A stretch of 64,000 nt of DNA from Streptomyces canus (GTDB taxonomy: Bacteria; Actinomycetota; Actinomycetes; Streptomycetales; Streptomycetaceae). Below are positions 43,884 through 54,714 of the stretch, piece after piece (positions within the stretch are counted from its first letter, which is position 1; every line of letters begins with the position of its first letter). Where the stretch lies: the NCBI RefSeq assembly GCF_030816965.1, contig NZ_JAUSYQ010000002.1, positions 8,112,001 to 8,176,000 of the forward strand, written 5' to 3'. The position numbers were made by a program, and so were the translations under genes. Under the pieces are notes generated by a model. It saw only the letters and a list, made by a program, of their open reading frames with translations, ran no database searches and was not told where the DNA came from.

Positions 43884-46091
43884 TCAGAGCAGGGCTTCCG
43901 CCGTGATGGGCAGGGTGCGGATGCGGCGTCCGGTGGCGTGGAAGACCGCGTTGGCGAGGGAGGCGGCCACCCCGAGCTGGACGACTTCGCCGATGCCCTT
44001 GACGCCGATGGGGTCGGCCTCGTGGTCCTCCCCGTCGAGGTAGATGGCCTTGAGGTCGGGGATGTCGGCGTTGACGGGGACGAGATAGTTGGCCAGGTCG
44101 GCGTTCACGATCCGGCCGTCGCGCTGGTCCATGACCATGTGCTCAAGCAGGGCCTGCCCGATGCCGCCGACCATGCCGCCCAGGGCCTGGCTGTCGGCGA
44201 GCTTGGGGCTGATGACGCGGCCCACGTCGTACACGCCGAGCATCCGCCGCACCCGGACGAGACCGAGGCGGGCGTCGACGGCGACCTCGGCGAACACCGC
44301 GCCGTAGGAGTGCACCGAGGCCCGGTGGGGCTCTTCGGGAGTGTAGGAGCCGAGCACCTCGAGGTGGGTGCGGTTGTTGCGGGCCAGCAGCCGCTGGTAG
44401 GTCTCCCCGCGCGCGGGATTGTCCTTCACGTACAGCCGCCCGCCGCGTACGACGACGGTGTCGGCGTCGGCGCCGTACAGCGGCGAGTCCTCGTCCCCGA
44501 CGGCGAGTTCGATCGCCTGCTTGCGCAGCTTGTCGCAGCCGTCCTGGACGGCGGAGCCGACGTTGGCCATGGTCATGGAGCCGCCGTGCGGCGGGGTCAC
44601 GGGCATGCGGGAGTCGCCGAGCCGGAAGGTCACGTTGCGCATGGTCAGACCGAGCGCGTCGGCGGCGAGCTGGCTCTGGGAGGTGTAGGTGCCCGGGCCC
44701 ATGTCGCTGGTCGCGGCCTCGACCAGGGCCGTGCCGTCGGCGTCGAGCCGGACCGACGCCTGGGCCGCCCAGTAGAGGTGGTGGTAGACGCCGGCGGCCA
44801 TGCCGGTGCCGATCAGCCAGTCCCCGTCGCGGGTCGAGCGGGGCTTGGGGTTGCGGCGGTCCCAGCCGAACTCGCGGGCGCCAGTGGTGTAGCACTCGCG
44901 CAGCCGCCGGGTGGAGAACGGCAGTCCGCTCGACTCGTCCTCGGCCGGCTCGTTGCGCCTGCGCAGCTCGATCGGGTCGATGCCGAGTTCGTGGGCGAGT
45001 TCGTCCATCGCCGACTCGACGGCGAAGGAGCCGGTGGCGTAGCCGGGCCCGCGCATCCAGCACGGCGTGTTCACGTCGAGCGACACCGTCCGGTACTCCT
45101 GGCGGACGTTGGGGGTGCTGTAGAACATGTTGCCGGGGGCCAGGACGCCCTCTTCCACGAAGTTCTCGTACGTCGAGGTCTCGGCCGTGACGTCGTTGAC
45201 CATGGCGGTCAGGCGCCCGCGCCGGTCACTGCCCAGGCCCAGCCGGAACTCGTACGTGGGCCGGTAACCGACCCCGAAGTAGAGCTGCTTGCGCGAGAGC
45301 ACGAGTTTGACCGGGCGGCCCGTCTCACGGGCGGCGACGGCCGCGATCGTGACGTGCGGCCAGGAGCGGATCGCGCCGCCGAACCCGCCGCCGACGAACG
45401 GCGAGACGACCCGGATCGACTCCTGCGGGATACCGAACACGGCGGCCAGCTCGACCTGCGTCCCGGGCACCCACTGGGTCTTGTCCCACAGTGTCAGCTT
45501 GTCCCCGTCCCAGCGGGCGATGGTGGCGTGCGGCTCCATCGGGTTGTGGTGGTTGCGGCCCAGATGGTACGTGACATCCAGCTGTACGGCGGCGGAGGCG
45601 AGCGCCTTGTCCGCGTCACCGCGCGCGTAGGTGATGGGCTTCCAGTCCGGGCGGTCGGCCGGGTCGGCCATGTCGGTCGACGGCTGCCGGGCGTCGTAGG
45701 AGACCTTCACCAGGCTCGCCGCGTGCTGCGCCGTCTCCAGCGTGGTGGCGACGACGGCGGCGACCGGCTGCCCGTGGAAGCGGACCTGGTCGTCCTGGAA
45801 GACGTGCAGTCTGTCGCCTTCCAGCGGGTCGATCGAGGCGGGGTTGTCGCGGTAGGCCAGCTTGGGCGCGTTGAGGTGGTTGATCACCTTCAGGACGCCG
45901 GGCTGGGCGAGGGCGGCGCGGGTGTCGATGCCGGTGATCCGGCCGCGAGCGACCGTGCTGTCGACGACGACCGCGTGGACCACGCCGCCGATGTCGTGCT
46001 CGGCGGCGTACGTCGCCTTCCCGGTCACCTTCAGCCGGCCGTCCACACGGGACAGCGGAGCTCCCACGGCTGCCTGCGGCTGAGGGCTCAC
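43884..46091 (-). CDS. paoC: PaoC-type molybdenum-binding subunit of aldehyde oxidoreductase
   Basis: The 735-residue product starts at GTG 46091 overlapping the FAD-subunit stop. It shows FVGGGFGGAIRSWPH (cofactor loop), CWMRGPGYATGSFAVESAMDELA split over that region, GPGTYTSQSQLAADAL, and the catalytic Glu in GVKGIGEVVQLG. The length equals E. coli PaoC (about 732). The subunit hydroxylates aldehydes, often aromatic ones, to carboxylic acids with water as the oxygen source. With PaoA carrying a Tat signal, the whole complex is probably exported folded. Confidence 0.9.
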   Translation of the reverse strand: MSPQPQAAVGAPLSRVDGRLKVTGKATYAAEHDIGGVVHAVVVDSTVARGRITGIDTRAALAQPGVLKVINHLNAPKLAYRDNPASIDPLEGDRLHVFQDDQVRFHGQPVAAVVATTLETAQHAASLVKVSYDARQPSTDMADPADRPDWKPITYARGDADKALASAAVQLDVTYHLGRNHHNPMEPHATIARWDGDKLTLWDKTQWVPGTQVELAAVFGIPQESIRVVSPFVGGGFGGAIRSWPHVTIAAVAARETGRPVKLVLSRKQLYFGVGYRPTYEFRLGLGSDRRGRLTAMVNDVTAETSTYENFVEEGVLAPGNMFYSTPNVRQEYRTVSLDVNTPCWMRGPGYATGSFAVESAMDELAHELGIDPIELRRRNEPAEDESSGLPFSTRRLRECYTTGAREFGWDRRNPKPRSTRDGDWLIGTGMAAGVYHHLYWAAQASVRLDADGTALVEAATSDMGPGTYTSQSQLAADALGLTMRNVTFRLGDSRMPVTPPHGGSMTMANVGSAVQDGCDKLRKQAIELAVGDEDSPLYGADADTVVVRGGRLYVKDNPARGETYQRLLARNNRTHLEVLGSYTPEEPHRASVHSYGAVFAEVAVDARLGLVRVRRMLGVYDVGRVISPKLADSQALGGMVGGIGQALLEHMVMDQRDGRIVNADLANYLVPVNADIPDLKAIYLDGEDHEADPIGVKGIGEVVQLGVAASLANAVFHATGRRIRTLPITAEALL

Positions 46092-47068
46092 TTGGTACCT
46101 CCTACGACGCGCAGCTGGCGTTCGACGGTGCGCTTCACCAACTCGACTTTGAAGCGGTTGTGCTCCAGGGGGCGGGCCCCGTCGGCCGCGCGTTCGGCCG
46201 CCGCAGCCCACAGGCTTGCCGACGGTCGTTCGCCGATGAGGTGCCTCTCGACGGCGGGCAGCTTCCATGGCACGGTGCCGACGCCTCCGGCGGCGACCTT
46301 GGCCTCCTGGATCCGCCCGCCGCGGATGTGCAGGGCGACGGCCGCGGAGGTGAGGGCGAATTCGTAGGACTGCCGGTCACGGACCTTCAGATAGCCGGAC
46401 TTCAGGGGGCGGGGAAGCGGCGGGATCTCCACGGCACTGATCAACTCGCCCTGCCGGATGGCCTGTTCGCGATTGGGTGTGCTGCCGGGCCGGAGCAGGA
46501 AGTCGGCGAAGGGCACGGTGCGCTGTCCGTCCGGGCCGAGCAGGTGCACGGTCGCCTCGAGTGCGGCGAAGGCGACGGCCACGTCCGAGGGATGGGTGGC
46601 CACGCAGTTCTCGGAGGTGCCCAGGATCGCGTGGGTGCGGTTGAAGCCCTCCAACGCGGCGCAGCCCGATCCGGGTTCGCGCTTGTTGCAGTTCGCGGTG
46701 ACGTCACGGAAGTACGTGCACCGGGTGCGCTGCATGATGTTGCCGCCGATGGTTGCCATGTTCCGCAGCTGGGCCGACGCGCTCAGCTCCAGCGCCTGCG
46801 AGATCACGGGGTGGAGAGTGCGCACCTTGGGATGGGCGGCGGCCTCGGCCATCCGCACCAGCGCGCCGATGCGCAGGCCACCGCGCTCGGTGACCGTGAC
46901 CTCCCGCAGGGGCAGAGCCGTGATGTCGACCAGCGTCTCGGGGCGTTCGACGGTCTCGCGCATCAGGTCGACCAGGGTGGTGCCGCCGGCGATGTAGCGT
47001 CCGCCGCGCCGGCCCGCGTTTAGGGCCTCGCGGGTGTTCTCCGCCGTGGTGTACGAGAAGGGGTACAT
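46088..47068 (-). CDS. paoB: PaoB-type FAD subunit of aldehyde oxidoreductase
   Basis: The 326-residue product starts at ATG 47068 with GGGAAG upstream; an in-frame GTG at 47077 is less well placed. AGGTTLVDLMRE and TIGGNIMQ are the FAD-binding motifs of the CO-dehydrogenase flavoprotein fold. The segment TRCTYFRD with later CNKREPGSGCAA supplies the Cys residues that in PaoB hold an extra [4Fe-4S] cluster, which separates this family from ordinary xanthine dehydrogenases. Gene order matches paoABCD. Confidence 0.9.
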   Translation of the reverse strand: MYPFSYTTAENTREALNAGRRGGRYIAGGTTLVDLMRETVERPETLVDITALPLREVTVTERGGLRIGALVRMAEAAAHPKVRTLHPVISQALELSASAQLRNMATIGGNIMQRTRCTYFRDVTANCNKREPGSGCAALEGFNRTHAILGTSENCVATHPSDVAVAFAALEATVHLLGPDGQRTVPFADFLLRPGSTPNREQAIRQGELISAVEIPPLPRPLKSGYLKVRDRQSYEFALTSAAVALHIRGGRIQEAKVAAGGVGTVPWKLPAVERHLIGERPSASLWAAAAERAADGARPLEHNRFKVELVKRTVERQLRVVGGTK

Positions 47069-47073
47069 GGCGC

Positions 47074-47727
47074 TCACTTCCCGTGCGCGGTCTGCTCGAC
47101 CGCGCGCACGATCTTGACGTAGCAGCCGCAGCGGCAGATGTTGCCGCTCATGAACTCCCGGATCTCGTCCTTGGAGCCGGTGTGGCCCTCCTGGATGCAG
47201 CCGACGCCGGACATGATCTGGCCGGGGGTGCAGTAGCCGCACTGGAAGGCGTCCTGTTCGATGAACGCCTGCTGGAGCGGGTGCAGTTCGTCGCCGTCGG
47301 ACAGGCCCTCGATGGTGGTGACCTCGGCGCCCTCCAGCCGTATCGCCAGCGTCAGGCAGGAGTTGACCCGCCGTCCGTCGACCAGGACCGTGCAGGCCCC
47401 GCAGGCACCTGCGTTGCAGCCCTTCTTGCTGCCGGTCAGCTCCAGATGCTCGCGCAGCAGATCCAGCAGCGAGGTCCGGTTGTCGACCGTGACGGTGTGC
47501 CGCTTGCCGTTGACGGTCAGGGAGACACGGCCGCTGGGTGGTCCGTCAGCGGCGACCGCCTCCTCGGCGCCCAGGCCGAGTGGTCCCGCCAGACCGCCCG
47601 CCATCACAGCACCACCGACGACGGCGGTCGTGGCGACGAAGGTGCGCCGGGACGGTTCCGACGTGGACGGTTCCGACGGGGGTGCGGTCGGCGGAGGGGC
47701 AGCTGAATCAGTGACTTCAGTAGACAT
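47074..47727 (-). CDS. paoA: PaoA-type [2Fe-2S] subunit with Tat signal
   Basis: The 217-residue product starts at ATG 47727. A twin-arginine signal (SRRTFVATTAVVGG) lies at about residues 26-40, followed by a hydrophobic stretch and AVAADG. The plant-type cluster ligands are in GCNAGACGACTVLVDG and the second cluster in QCGYCTPGQIM plus NICRCGCYVKI. As in E. coli PaoA, the signal should carry the assembled complex across the membrane. It is the first gene of the operon, 233 bases downstream of XRE copy D. Confidence 0.92.
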   Translation of the reverse strand: MSTEVTDSAAPPPTAPPSEPSTSEPSRRTFVATTAVVGGAVMAGGLAGPLGLGAEEAVAADGPPSGRVSLTVNGKRHTVTVDNRTSLLDLLREHLELTGSKKGCNAGACGACTVLVDGRRVNSCLTLAIRLEGAEVTTIEGLSDGDELHPLQQAFIEQDAFQCGYCTPGQIMSGVGCIQEGHTGSKDEIREFMSGNICRCGCYVKIVRAVEQTAHGK

Positions 47728-47960
47728 GCGTACGCTTTCTACTCGGTGGAAGGTCAACGGCCTTGCTCATCGGCGCGCTTGCAGGAGAACTGGTGTCGTC
47801 TCCCAGGTGTGGCAACCGGCCGGCCCGCCCCGTCGCCTGAGATGACGGATGCTGCCTCGGTGCGTGAGGGGCTGTGGCGGCAGGGCCGCTGCACTCCATC
47901 CGGCGCGGGCCGTCGTTGCCCCGCTGCTCGGGATGTGATCCTGCGGTTGCGCCGCGGGTG

Positions 47961-48851
47961 TCAGCCGGCCGGGTTGCGTGTCTGTCGGGTGGTGTGGGGG
48001 TTGGTGGCGGACGTGGTGGTCCAGCTGGAGAGGATGCCCAGGGCTTCGGCGGTGGGGGAGGAGGGTTCGGGCGTGTAGATGACGAGGCACTGTTCGGGGT
48101 CGCCTTCGACGGCGAGGACCGCGAATTCGAGAGTGAGGTCGCCGACGAGAGGGTGGTGCAGGCGTTTGGTACCGGTGGTGTGCGCGACGACGTCGTGGTC
48201 GGCCCACAAGCTGCGGAAGATGTCGCTGTGCAGGGACAACTCGCCGATCAGCTCGGTGAGCTGCGGGTCGTCGGGGTGACGGCCGGCGTACAGGCGGAGC
48301 CTGGACACGCAGGTCTCGGCGACCTCGTCCCAGTCGGTGTACAGGGTGCGGGCGGCCTCGTCGAGGAAGACGTAGCGGGCGAAGTTGCGCTCGCGATGGG
48401 GTCGGGCTTCGAAGTCGGTGTAGAGGGCGCAGGCGAGCTTGTTGGCGGCCAGGATGTCCAGCCGTCGCCCCTCGATCACCGCGGGAACGCTGAGCGCGTC
48501 CAGGGTGCGGTAGAGGACCGGGTGGACCCTTTGGGGGGCGAGAGGGCGCTGGCGGCGGGTTCGGGCGGTGGGCTTGGGCTGCGCGAGGGTGAAGAAATGG
48601 GCGCGTTCGACGTCGTCGAGGTGCAGGGCGCGGGCGACGGCGTCCAGGACGGCCTCGGAGACGCCCTGGGTGCGGCCGCGCTCCAGGCGGACGTAGTAGT
48701 CGACGCTGACTCCGGCTAGCTGGGCGACTTCCTCGCGGCGCAGCCCCGGCACGCGGCGGGGCCCCGGATGTGGGGTGAGGCCGGCCTGCTCGGGAGTGAT
48801 CCGGGCCCGGCGGGTGCGCAGGAACTCACGGATCTCGCTGCTGCGGTCCAT
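47961..48851 (-). CDS. MmyB-like XRE-family regulator, copy D
   Basis: The 296-residue product is a close paralog of the regulator at 32395. The N-terminal 60 residues including the HTH are almost the same, and the ligand domain keeps DILAAN, RYVFLDEAARTLY and HPLVGDLTL. Even the sequence after the stop (GGGTGTCAGCCGG) matches. It starts at ATG 48851, 45 bases from operator D. It lies directly upstream of the pao operon on the same strand and probably controls it. Confidence 0.9.
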   Translation of the reverse strand: MDRSSEIREFLRTRRARITPEQAGLTPHPGPRRVPGLRREEVAQLAGVSVDYYVRLERGRTQGVSEAVLDAVARALHLDDVERAHFFTLAQPKPTARTRRQRPLAPQRVHPVLYRTLDALSVPAVIEGRRLDILAANKLACALYTDFEARPHRERNFARYVFLDEAARTLYTDWDEVAETCVSRLRLYAGRHPDDPQLTELIGELSLHSDIFRSLWADHDVVAHTTGTKRLHHPLVGDLTLEFAVLAVEGDPEQCLVIYTPEPSSPTAEALGILSSWTTTSATNPHTTRQTRNPAG

Positions 48852-48895
48852 GGGAACCACCGTAGGACGGCCTCCCGCCCCGTCGGGCCCTGAAA

Positions 48896-48930
48896 GGGGT
48901 ACTGGCAGACCCCCCCCGGAAGTGCGGTGG
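48896..48930. promoter_or_regulatory. Bipartite operator D upstream of XRE copy D
   Basis: GGGGTACTGG, then CAGACCCC and further spacer bases, then a degenerate second half (AGTGCGGTGG). The left half and CAGACCCC agree with the other elements. It lies 45 bases before the XRE start. The remainder of 48852-49177 is non-coding and holds the tetR operator at its right end. Confidence 0.55.
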
Positions 48931-49136
48931 CCGGTGCGGCGGCGCGTGGGGACCGCGGGCGGTTGCCTGGACGGCGGGTACCCACAGCGCCCCCATGCCA
49001 GCGCCATCGACGCCGTCGTGCCTTGGCAAATGACAGTTCCTCATCGGTGTGACAGAGCCCCGCCGAGTAGCTGTATGCACAGCTCCGATGGACGCCTGCT
49101 GACCCGTGCGCACAGCGTGGGCCCATGGGAAAAAAT

Positions 49137-49160
49137 TTGCCAAGAAGGAAAGATTGCCAA
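49137..49160. promoter_or_regulatory. Conserved TTGCCAA-box operator upstream of tetR copy 2
   Basis: Two TTGCCAA boxes flank GAAGGAAAGA. The element matches 25014-25037 at 22 of 24 positions and sits 17 bases before the ATG at 49178, as at copy 1. Confidence 0.65.
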
Positions 49161-49177
49161 AATAGAAAGAATCTTGG

Positions 49178-49873
49178 ATGATCACCGGCGTGACGTCTGA
49201 GTTGAGCCTGCGGCAGCGGAAGAAGCTGGCGACGCGCTCCGCGTTGAGCCACGCCGCGTGGTCATTGATGGCGGAGCAGGGTCTGGACGCGGCGACCCCG
49301 GAGGCCGTCGCCGAGGCGGCGGATGGGTCCCCGCGGACGTTCCGCAACTACTTCGGGAGCCGTGAGAAGGCGATCCTCCACGGATTGGTCTCGCGGGGCA
49401 CCACCCTCGTCGACACCATGCGGGCCAGGCCTGCGGAGGAACCGGTGTGGGATTCCCTGGTCAAGGTGCTTCCGGCCTTCACGGCGACGTTCGCCGTTCA
49501 GCGCGACGACATCGCGGTGTTGATGCGCGCAGTGGCCGAGAACCCGGCGATGCGGGCCCAGCATTTTGTCGCCTACGAGGACGCCCATCAGCGACTCGCC
49601 GAGTTCATCGCCGACCGTACCGGCACCGATGTCGAGCGGGACCTGGCTACGCGACTCCTGGCCGCCACGGCAGCCGCAGTGCTGCGGACGTCGGTCGAGA
49701 TCGGGGCCAGAGGCGAAACCGGCGCCACACTGCCGGACCTGGTCCGCGAGGACCTGGCACAACTGCGTGACGGCCTCCCGGTCGGTGCGGGTGAAACGAC
49801 CGCCCACCGGTCCGGCGTTCGCCCGCAGGGTGTCCTGACGATTCCGAACGCGCACGACGAGGAGACCACCTGA
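49178..49873 (+). CDS. TetR-family regulator, copy 2
   Basis: The 231-residue product has the HTH in LRQRKKLATRSALSHAAWSL to DGSPRTFRNYFGSREKAIL. It is clearly paralogous to the regulator at 24367 but has many substitutions and a longer C-terminus. ATG 49178 is favoured by the alignment with copy 1; GTG 49190 is an alternative. The esterase gene follows after 40 bases and the transporter gene overlaps that, giving a three-gene operon. Confidence 0.88.
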   Translation: MITGVTSELSLRQRKKLATRSALSHAAWSLMAEQGLDAATPEAVAEAADGSPRTFRNYFGSREKAILHGLVSRGTTLVDTMRARPAEEPVWDSLVKVLPAFTATFAVQRDDIAVLMRAVAENPAMRAQHFVAYEDAHQRLAEFIADRTGTDVERDLATRLLAATAAAVLRTSVEIGARGETGATLPDLVREDLAQLRDGLPVGAGETTAHRSGVRPQGVLTIPNAHDEETT

Positions 49874-49913
49874 TGACATCGTTCCCCCTGCCGAGCGGGC
49901 TGACGAGGATCCG

Positions 49914-50894
49914 ATGAACGACATCCATCCCGATCTCGCGCGGGGCCGCTTCATCCCCAAGATGTCCTACGGCCCCCTGTCGTCACGCATCATGCGCAGC
50001 TTGAAGGCGCGCCCGGTCGTTCCCGGCCCGGACATCACTGTCCAGGAAGTGGTCGTGCCCGGCCCCGAGGGGGCGCCGGACGTCTCTCTGCGCGTCTTCC
50101 AGCCGGCCGGCCTGAAGACGACGGCGCCGGCCCTGCTGTGGGTACACGGAGGCGGCCTCATCTTCGGAGCCCCGCAGAACGACGACCGCACGAGCATCGC
50201 CTTCGCCCGTGAACTCGGCATCACCGTCGCCGCGGTTCGCTACCGGCTGGCGTCGCACAGTCCCGCACCCGCCGCGGTGGAGGACGCCTACGCCGCGCTG
50301 CGTGGCCTGGTCGCGCAGGCGCGCCACCTCCACATCGACATCGACCGCATCGCGATCGGCGGTGCCAGCGCGGGCGGCGGCATCGCCGCGGCCCTCGCGC
50401 TGCTCGCCCATGACCGTGCCGAGATCCGTCCGGTGTTCCAACTGCTGGTCTACCCGATGCTGGACGACCGCACGACAACGCGAACCGACCTGGACGCCCT
50501 CGACGTGCGCCTGTGGACGGCCAAGAGCAACAGATACGGCTGGTCGTCCTACCTCGGCGACGCCGTCGCGGGCCCGGACGTCTCCCCGTACGCGGCCGCA
50601 GCCCGCCGCGAGGACCTCACCAAGCTCCCCCCGGCCTGGATCGGAGTGGGCACCCTCGACCTTTTCCACGACGAGGACGTCGAGTACGCGCGCCGACTGG
50701 ACGACAGCGGGGTCCCGTGTGAACTTCACGTCGTCCCCGGGGCTTTCCACGGGTTTGACGCGGTGTTTCCCGATGTCGAGGTCTCCCAGGACTTCTGGCG
50801 TCAGCAGGTGAAGGCGCTCGCGCGCGAGCTGCAGCAGAGTCGAGGCCGGCCGCGCCTCGGCGGCCGAGTGCGAGCGGAGACAGAAACACCATGA
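49914..50894 (+). CDS. Alpha/beta hydrolase of the hormone-sensitive lipase/acetyl-esterase type, copy 2
   Basis: The 326-residue product has the same motifs as copy 1 (WVHGGGLIFG, GGASAGGG, GTLDLFHDED, FHGFDAVF). Codons 1-265 are nearly identical to copy 1, while the last about 60 codons differ strongly and add an Arg-rich tail (RGRPRLGGRVRAETETP). Its stop overlaps the ATG of the AI-2E transporter. The sharp change of similarity at 50708 suggests gene conversion rather than simple duplication. Confidence 0.88.
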   Translation: MNDIHPDLARGRFIPKMSYGPLSSRIMRSLKARPVVPGPDITVQEVVVPGPEGAPDVSLRVFQPAGLKTTAPALLWVHGGGLIFGAPQNDDRTSIAFARELGITVAAVRYRLASHSPAPAAVEDAYAALRGLVAQARHLHIDIDRIAIGGASAGGGIAAALALLAHDRAEIRPVFQLLVYPMLDDRTTTRTDLDALDVRLWTAKSNRYGWSSYLGDAVAGPDVSPYAAAARREDLTKLPPAWIGVGTLDLFHDEDVEYARRLDDSGVPCELHVVPGAFHGFDAVFPDVEVSQDFWRQQVKALARELQQSRGRPRLGGRVRAETETP

Positions 50895-52102
50895 ACAGCC
50901 GTAGGGGAACCCCTCGAAGAGACCTTCGCGGGCGGCACCCGCGCCGTCGGCGCCTGCAGGTGCACCGACCGCGACCGGTGATACGCACCACGGTCGTATC
51001 CGTGAGTCAGTCGGCAGAAGCGGGATGGAGCCGGGCGGAAAGCCGTCAGAGCCCGCTGCCGGAGCCCGCCCGGCGCCTCGCCGCAGGCAGCGCACTGGTG
51101 CTCCTCCTGAGCGGTGTCGTTTCCCTGATCGTCTGGTTCTGCATCACGTTCCAGGCCGTCGTCACACCCGTACTGCTCGCGCTGCTGGGTGCGGCCCTGC
51201 TCGGCCCGCTCTACCGGCGACTCGTCGCCATGAAGATCAACAAGTCCCTTGCCGCCGGGCTGACCTGCACCACCGTGGTCCTGGTCATGGGCGGAGCCTC
51301 CTACATCGTGGTGACCGCCCTGATCGACACCGGCGACCAGATCATCTCCTCGCTGCGGGACGCGGCGCAGTCGCTCAGTGGGACGTTCGAGGCGGCGGGG
51401 ACCTCCCTGGACGAGACCGCCAAGAACGCCAAGGACCTGGCGTCCCAGTTCGGAGGTACCGCTGCCGCCGGCGTGATGAGCGGCGTCAGCGTGCTCACGG
51501 AGATGATCGCGACAGGCTTTCTCGCGATCCTGCTGCTCTTCTTCTTCCTGCGGGACTCCGACAGGGCCGTCGCCGCGCTGCACTCGCTGGCACCCCGCGG
51601 CTCCGGGGACACCGTCGTAGCCATGGCCCGCCGGGCCTTCCAGGCGATCGAGGGCTTCATGCGCGGAACCACGATCATCGCCTTCATCAACGCCGTCTGC
51701 ATCACCGTCGGTCTGCTGGTCCTCCAGGTCCCGAATGCCGCCGGGCTGGGGGCGCTGGTGTTCATCGGTGCGTACATCCCCTACCTCGGTGCGCTTCTCT
51801 CGGGCGCGGTCGCGGTCCTCGTAGCGTTCGCCGACGACGGTCTCGGCACCGCGCTGTGGGTCCTCGGACTGGTGCTTGCGGTGCAGACCATTGAGGGGAA
51901 CGTACTCCAGCCGATGATCCAGAGCCGCACGCTGCAGATGCACCCAGCAGTGGTCCTGCTGGCTCTCACTGCCGGCGCCTCCGTCGCCGGGATCCTCGGC
52001 ATGCTGCTGTCGGTGCCGCTGACCGCGGCCGCGTTCGGGGTGGTCTCGGAGCTCCGGAAGCGACATGGGGGAGGGGAGAAGGGGGAGGTCGCGAGGGCCT
52101 AG
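50891..52102 (+). CDS. AI-2E-family transporter (PerM-like)
   Basis: The 403-residue product has about seven to eight membrane helices; characteristic stretches are FLAILLLFFFLRDSDR, ALVFIGAYIPYLGALLSG and VQTIEGNVLQPMIQSRTLQM. Family members export autoinducer-2 or move ions; the substrate here is unknown. The first about 60 residues are Arg-rich and unlike the family, so an internal start, for example GTG near 51001, is possible. The ATG at 50891 overlaps the esterase stop. The stop at 52100 overlaps the stop of an IS481 remnant on the other strand. Confidence 0.85.
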   Translation: MNSRRGTPRRDLRGRHPRRRRLQVHRPRPVIRTTVVSVSQSAEAGWSRAESRQSPLPEPARRLAAGSALVLLLSGVVSLIVWFCITFQAVVTPVLLALLGAALLGPLYRRLVAMKINKSLAAGLTCTTVVLVMGGASYIVVTALIDTGDQIISSLRDAAQSLSGTFEAAGTSLDETAKNAKDLASQFGGTAAAGVMSGVSVLTEMIATGFLAILLLFFFLRDSDRAVAALHSLAPRGSGDTVVAMARRAFQAIEGFMRGTTIIAFINAVCITVGLLVLQVPNAAGLGALVFIGAYIPYLGALLSGAVAVLVAFADDGLGTALWVLGLVLAVQTIEGNVLQPMIQSRTLQMHPAVVLLALTAGASVAGILGMLLSVPLTAAAFGVVSELRKRHGGGEKGEVARA

Positions 52103-52300
52103 GTGTGCTGTTCGGACAGGTTGGTGACGCGGCTGGCTGGGGGTTGGCCGCTGATTCCGGTGTGGGGTCGGTGGTAGTTGTACCAGTCCAGTCAGTCGGG
52201 AAACGCGGCTCGGCGTTCGGCGTCTGAGGTGTGGGGCCGGTGGTAGGCCCATTCGTCGAGCAGGGTGTGGTGGAAGCGTTCGGCCTTGCCGATGCTCCTA
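52099..52300 (-). mobile_element. IS481-family transposase C-terminal remnant
   Basis: The minus strand reads GKAERFHHTLLDEWAYHRPH, TSDAERRAAFPD, a TGA, then LDWYNYHRPHTGISGQPPAS and RVTNLSEQHT. This is the C-terminal part of an IS481-type DDE integrase with a nonsense codon in place of a Trp. The N-terminal catalytic part is missing. Confidence 0.8.
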
Positions 52301-52316
52301 TAGCTGTCAAGGAAGG

Positions 52317-52605
52317 TCAGGCTGCGGTTGCCAGATCTTCGCGGGCAGGTGGGTGCGCTGGGGGGCGCGGGACGAGTAGGCCGTAGACCTCACGGGCGAT
52401 GTGTCGCTTCAAGCAGCGGATGATCTCGGTCTTCGTCTTGCCTTCGGCTGTCCTGCGGGCCACATAGGCGCGTGTGCGTGGCTCCCAGGCCATGCGGCTG
52501 ACGGTGATCATGTAGAGGGCGTGGTTGGCCTGACGGTCGCCTCCGCGGTTGAGGCGGTGGCGGCTGGTCTTGCCGGAGGACGCGGGGATCGCAGCAGCCA
52601 TCCGC
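52317..52605 (-). mobile_element. IS110-family transposase C-terminal remnant
   Basis: The minus strand reads IPASSGKTSRHRLNRGGDRQ, ANHALYMITVSRM and TKTEIIRCLKRHIAREVYGLL before the stop at 52317. These are the C-terminal Tnp_20 motifs of IS110 transposases, including the conserved Ser. It is a different element from the nearly complete IS110 copy at 62086. The RuvC-like N-terminal half is missing. Confidence 0.8.
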
Positions 52606-52621
52606 CATGAAGGAGGTACGG

Positions 52622-52961
52622 GTGACCCAGTACACCGACCGGATTCCCGCACACCCGAGCCGCACGAGTTCACCCTCCAGGCGGTGCTGGACGCGCTCGT
52701 GGATCCGGTGCGCCGCAGCATCACTGCCCAGCTGTACCGCGCCGGGCAGCACGTCAGATGCGGAGGCCTCGATCTGCCGGTGGCCCGCTCACCGCCACGC
52801 ACCACTTCGACGTCCTGCGTGCGGCGGGCATCATCCGCCAGTACTACGCGGGCACATCCAAGATAAACGCTCTGCGCGCCGACGAACTGAACGCCCGGTT
52901 CCCGGGCTTCCTCGACGCCTGTGTGCGAGAGGCCGCCGAGAACCTCAGTCCGGCAGGCTGA
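52622..52961 (+). pseudogene. ArsR-type HTH regulator, two frameshifts
   Basis: GTG 52622 follows a GGAGG site, but the frame shifts soon: a second frame reads EFTLQAVLDALVDPVRRSIT and a third ATHHFDVLRAAGIIRQYYAG with a C-terminus ending FLDACVREAAENLSPAG. Together they make one ArsR-like winged-helix protein of about 112 residues. Two single-base changes break it. It is bordered on its left by transposase remnants. Confidence 0.75.
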
Positions 52962-53065
52962 ACGGCCCGGGCTGTATTTCGTCCTGTTCCCAGGGGATGG
53001 ACGCACCGTCACGGCGTCGATGCGGCCGACCGAGACGCACGTCGACGCGGAGCCTCATAGGAAGC

Positions 53066-53117
53066 GGCCGTTCTTTCGCGCTTCGTTGCTCGACATCTCG
53101 AAGCGTGAAGAACGGCC
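53066..53117. terminator. Hairpin downstream of Tat-exported AKR
   Basis: GGCCGTTCTTTCGCGCTTCG (53066-53085) pairs with 53099-53117 with one bulge. It lies 66 bases beyond the stop of the leftward AKR and could end its transcript. No gene is seen between 52962 and 53182. Confidence 0.55.
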
Positions 53118-53182
53118 ACGTCACGTGCGTCGGTTTCCTGGGATCTCAGCAGGTCGATTGACCTGTGATGTCAATTCCCAAG

Positions 53183-54714
<1,532 letters not shown>

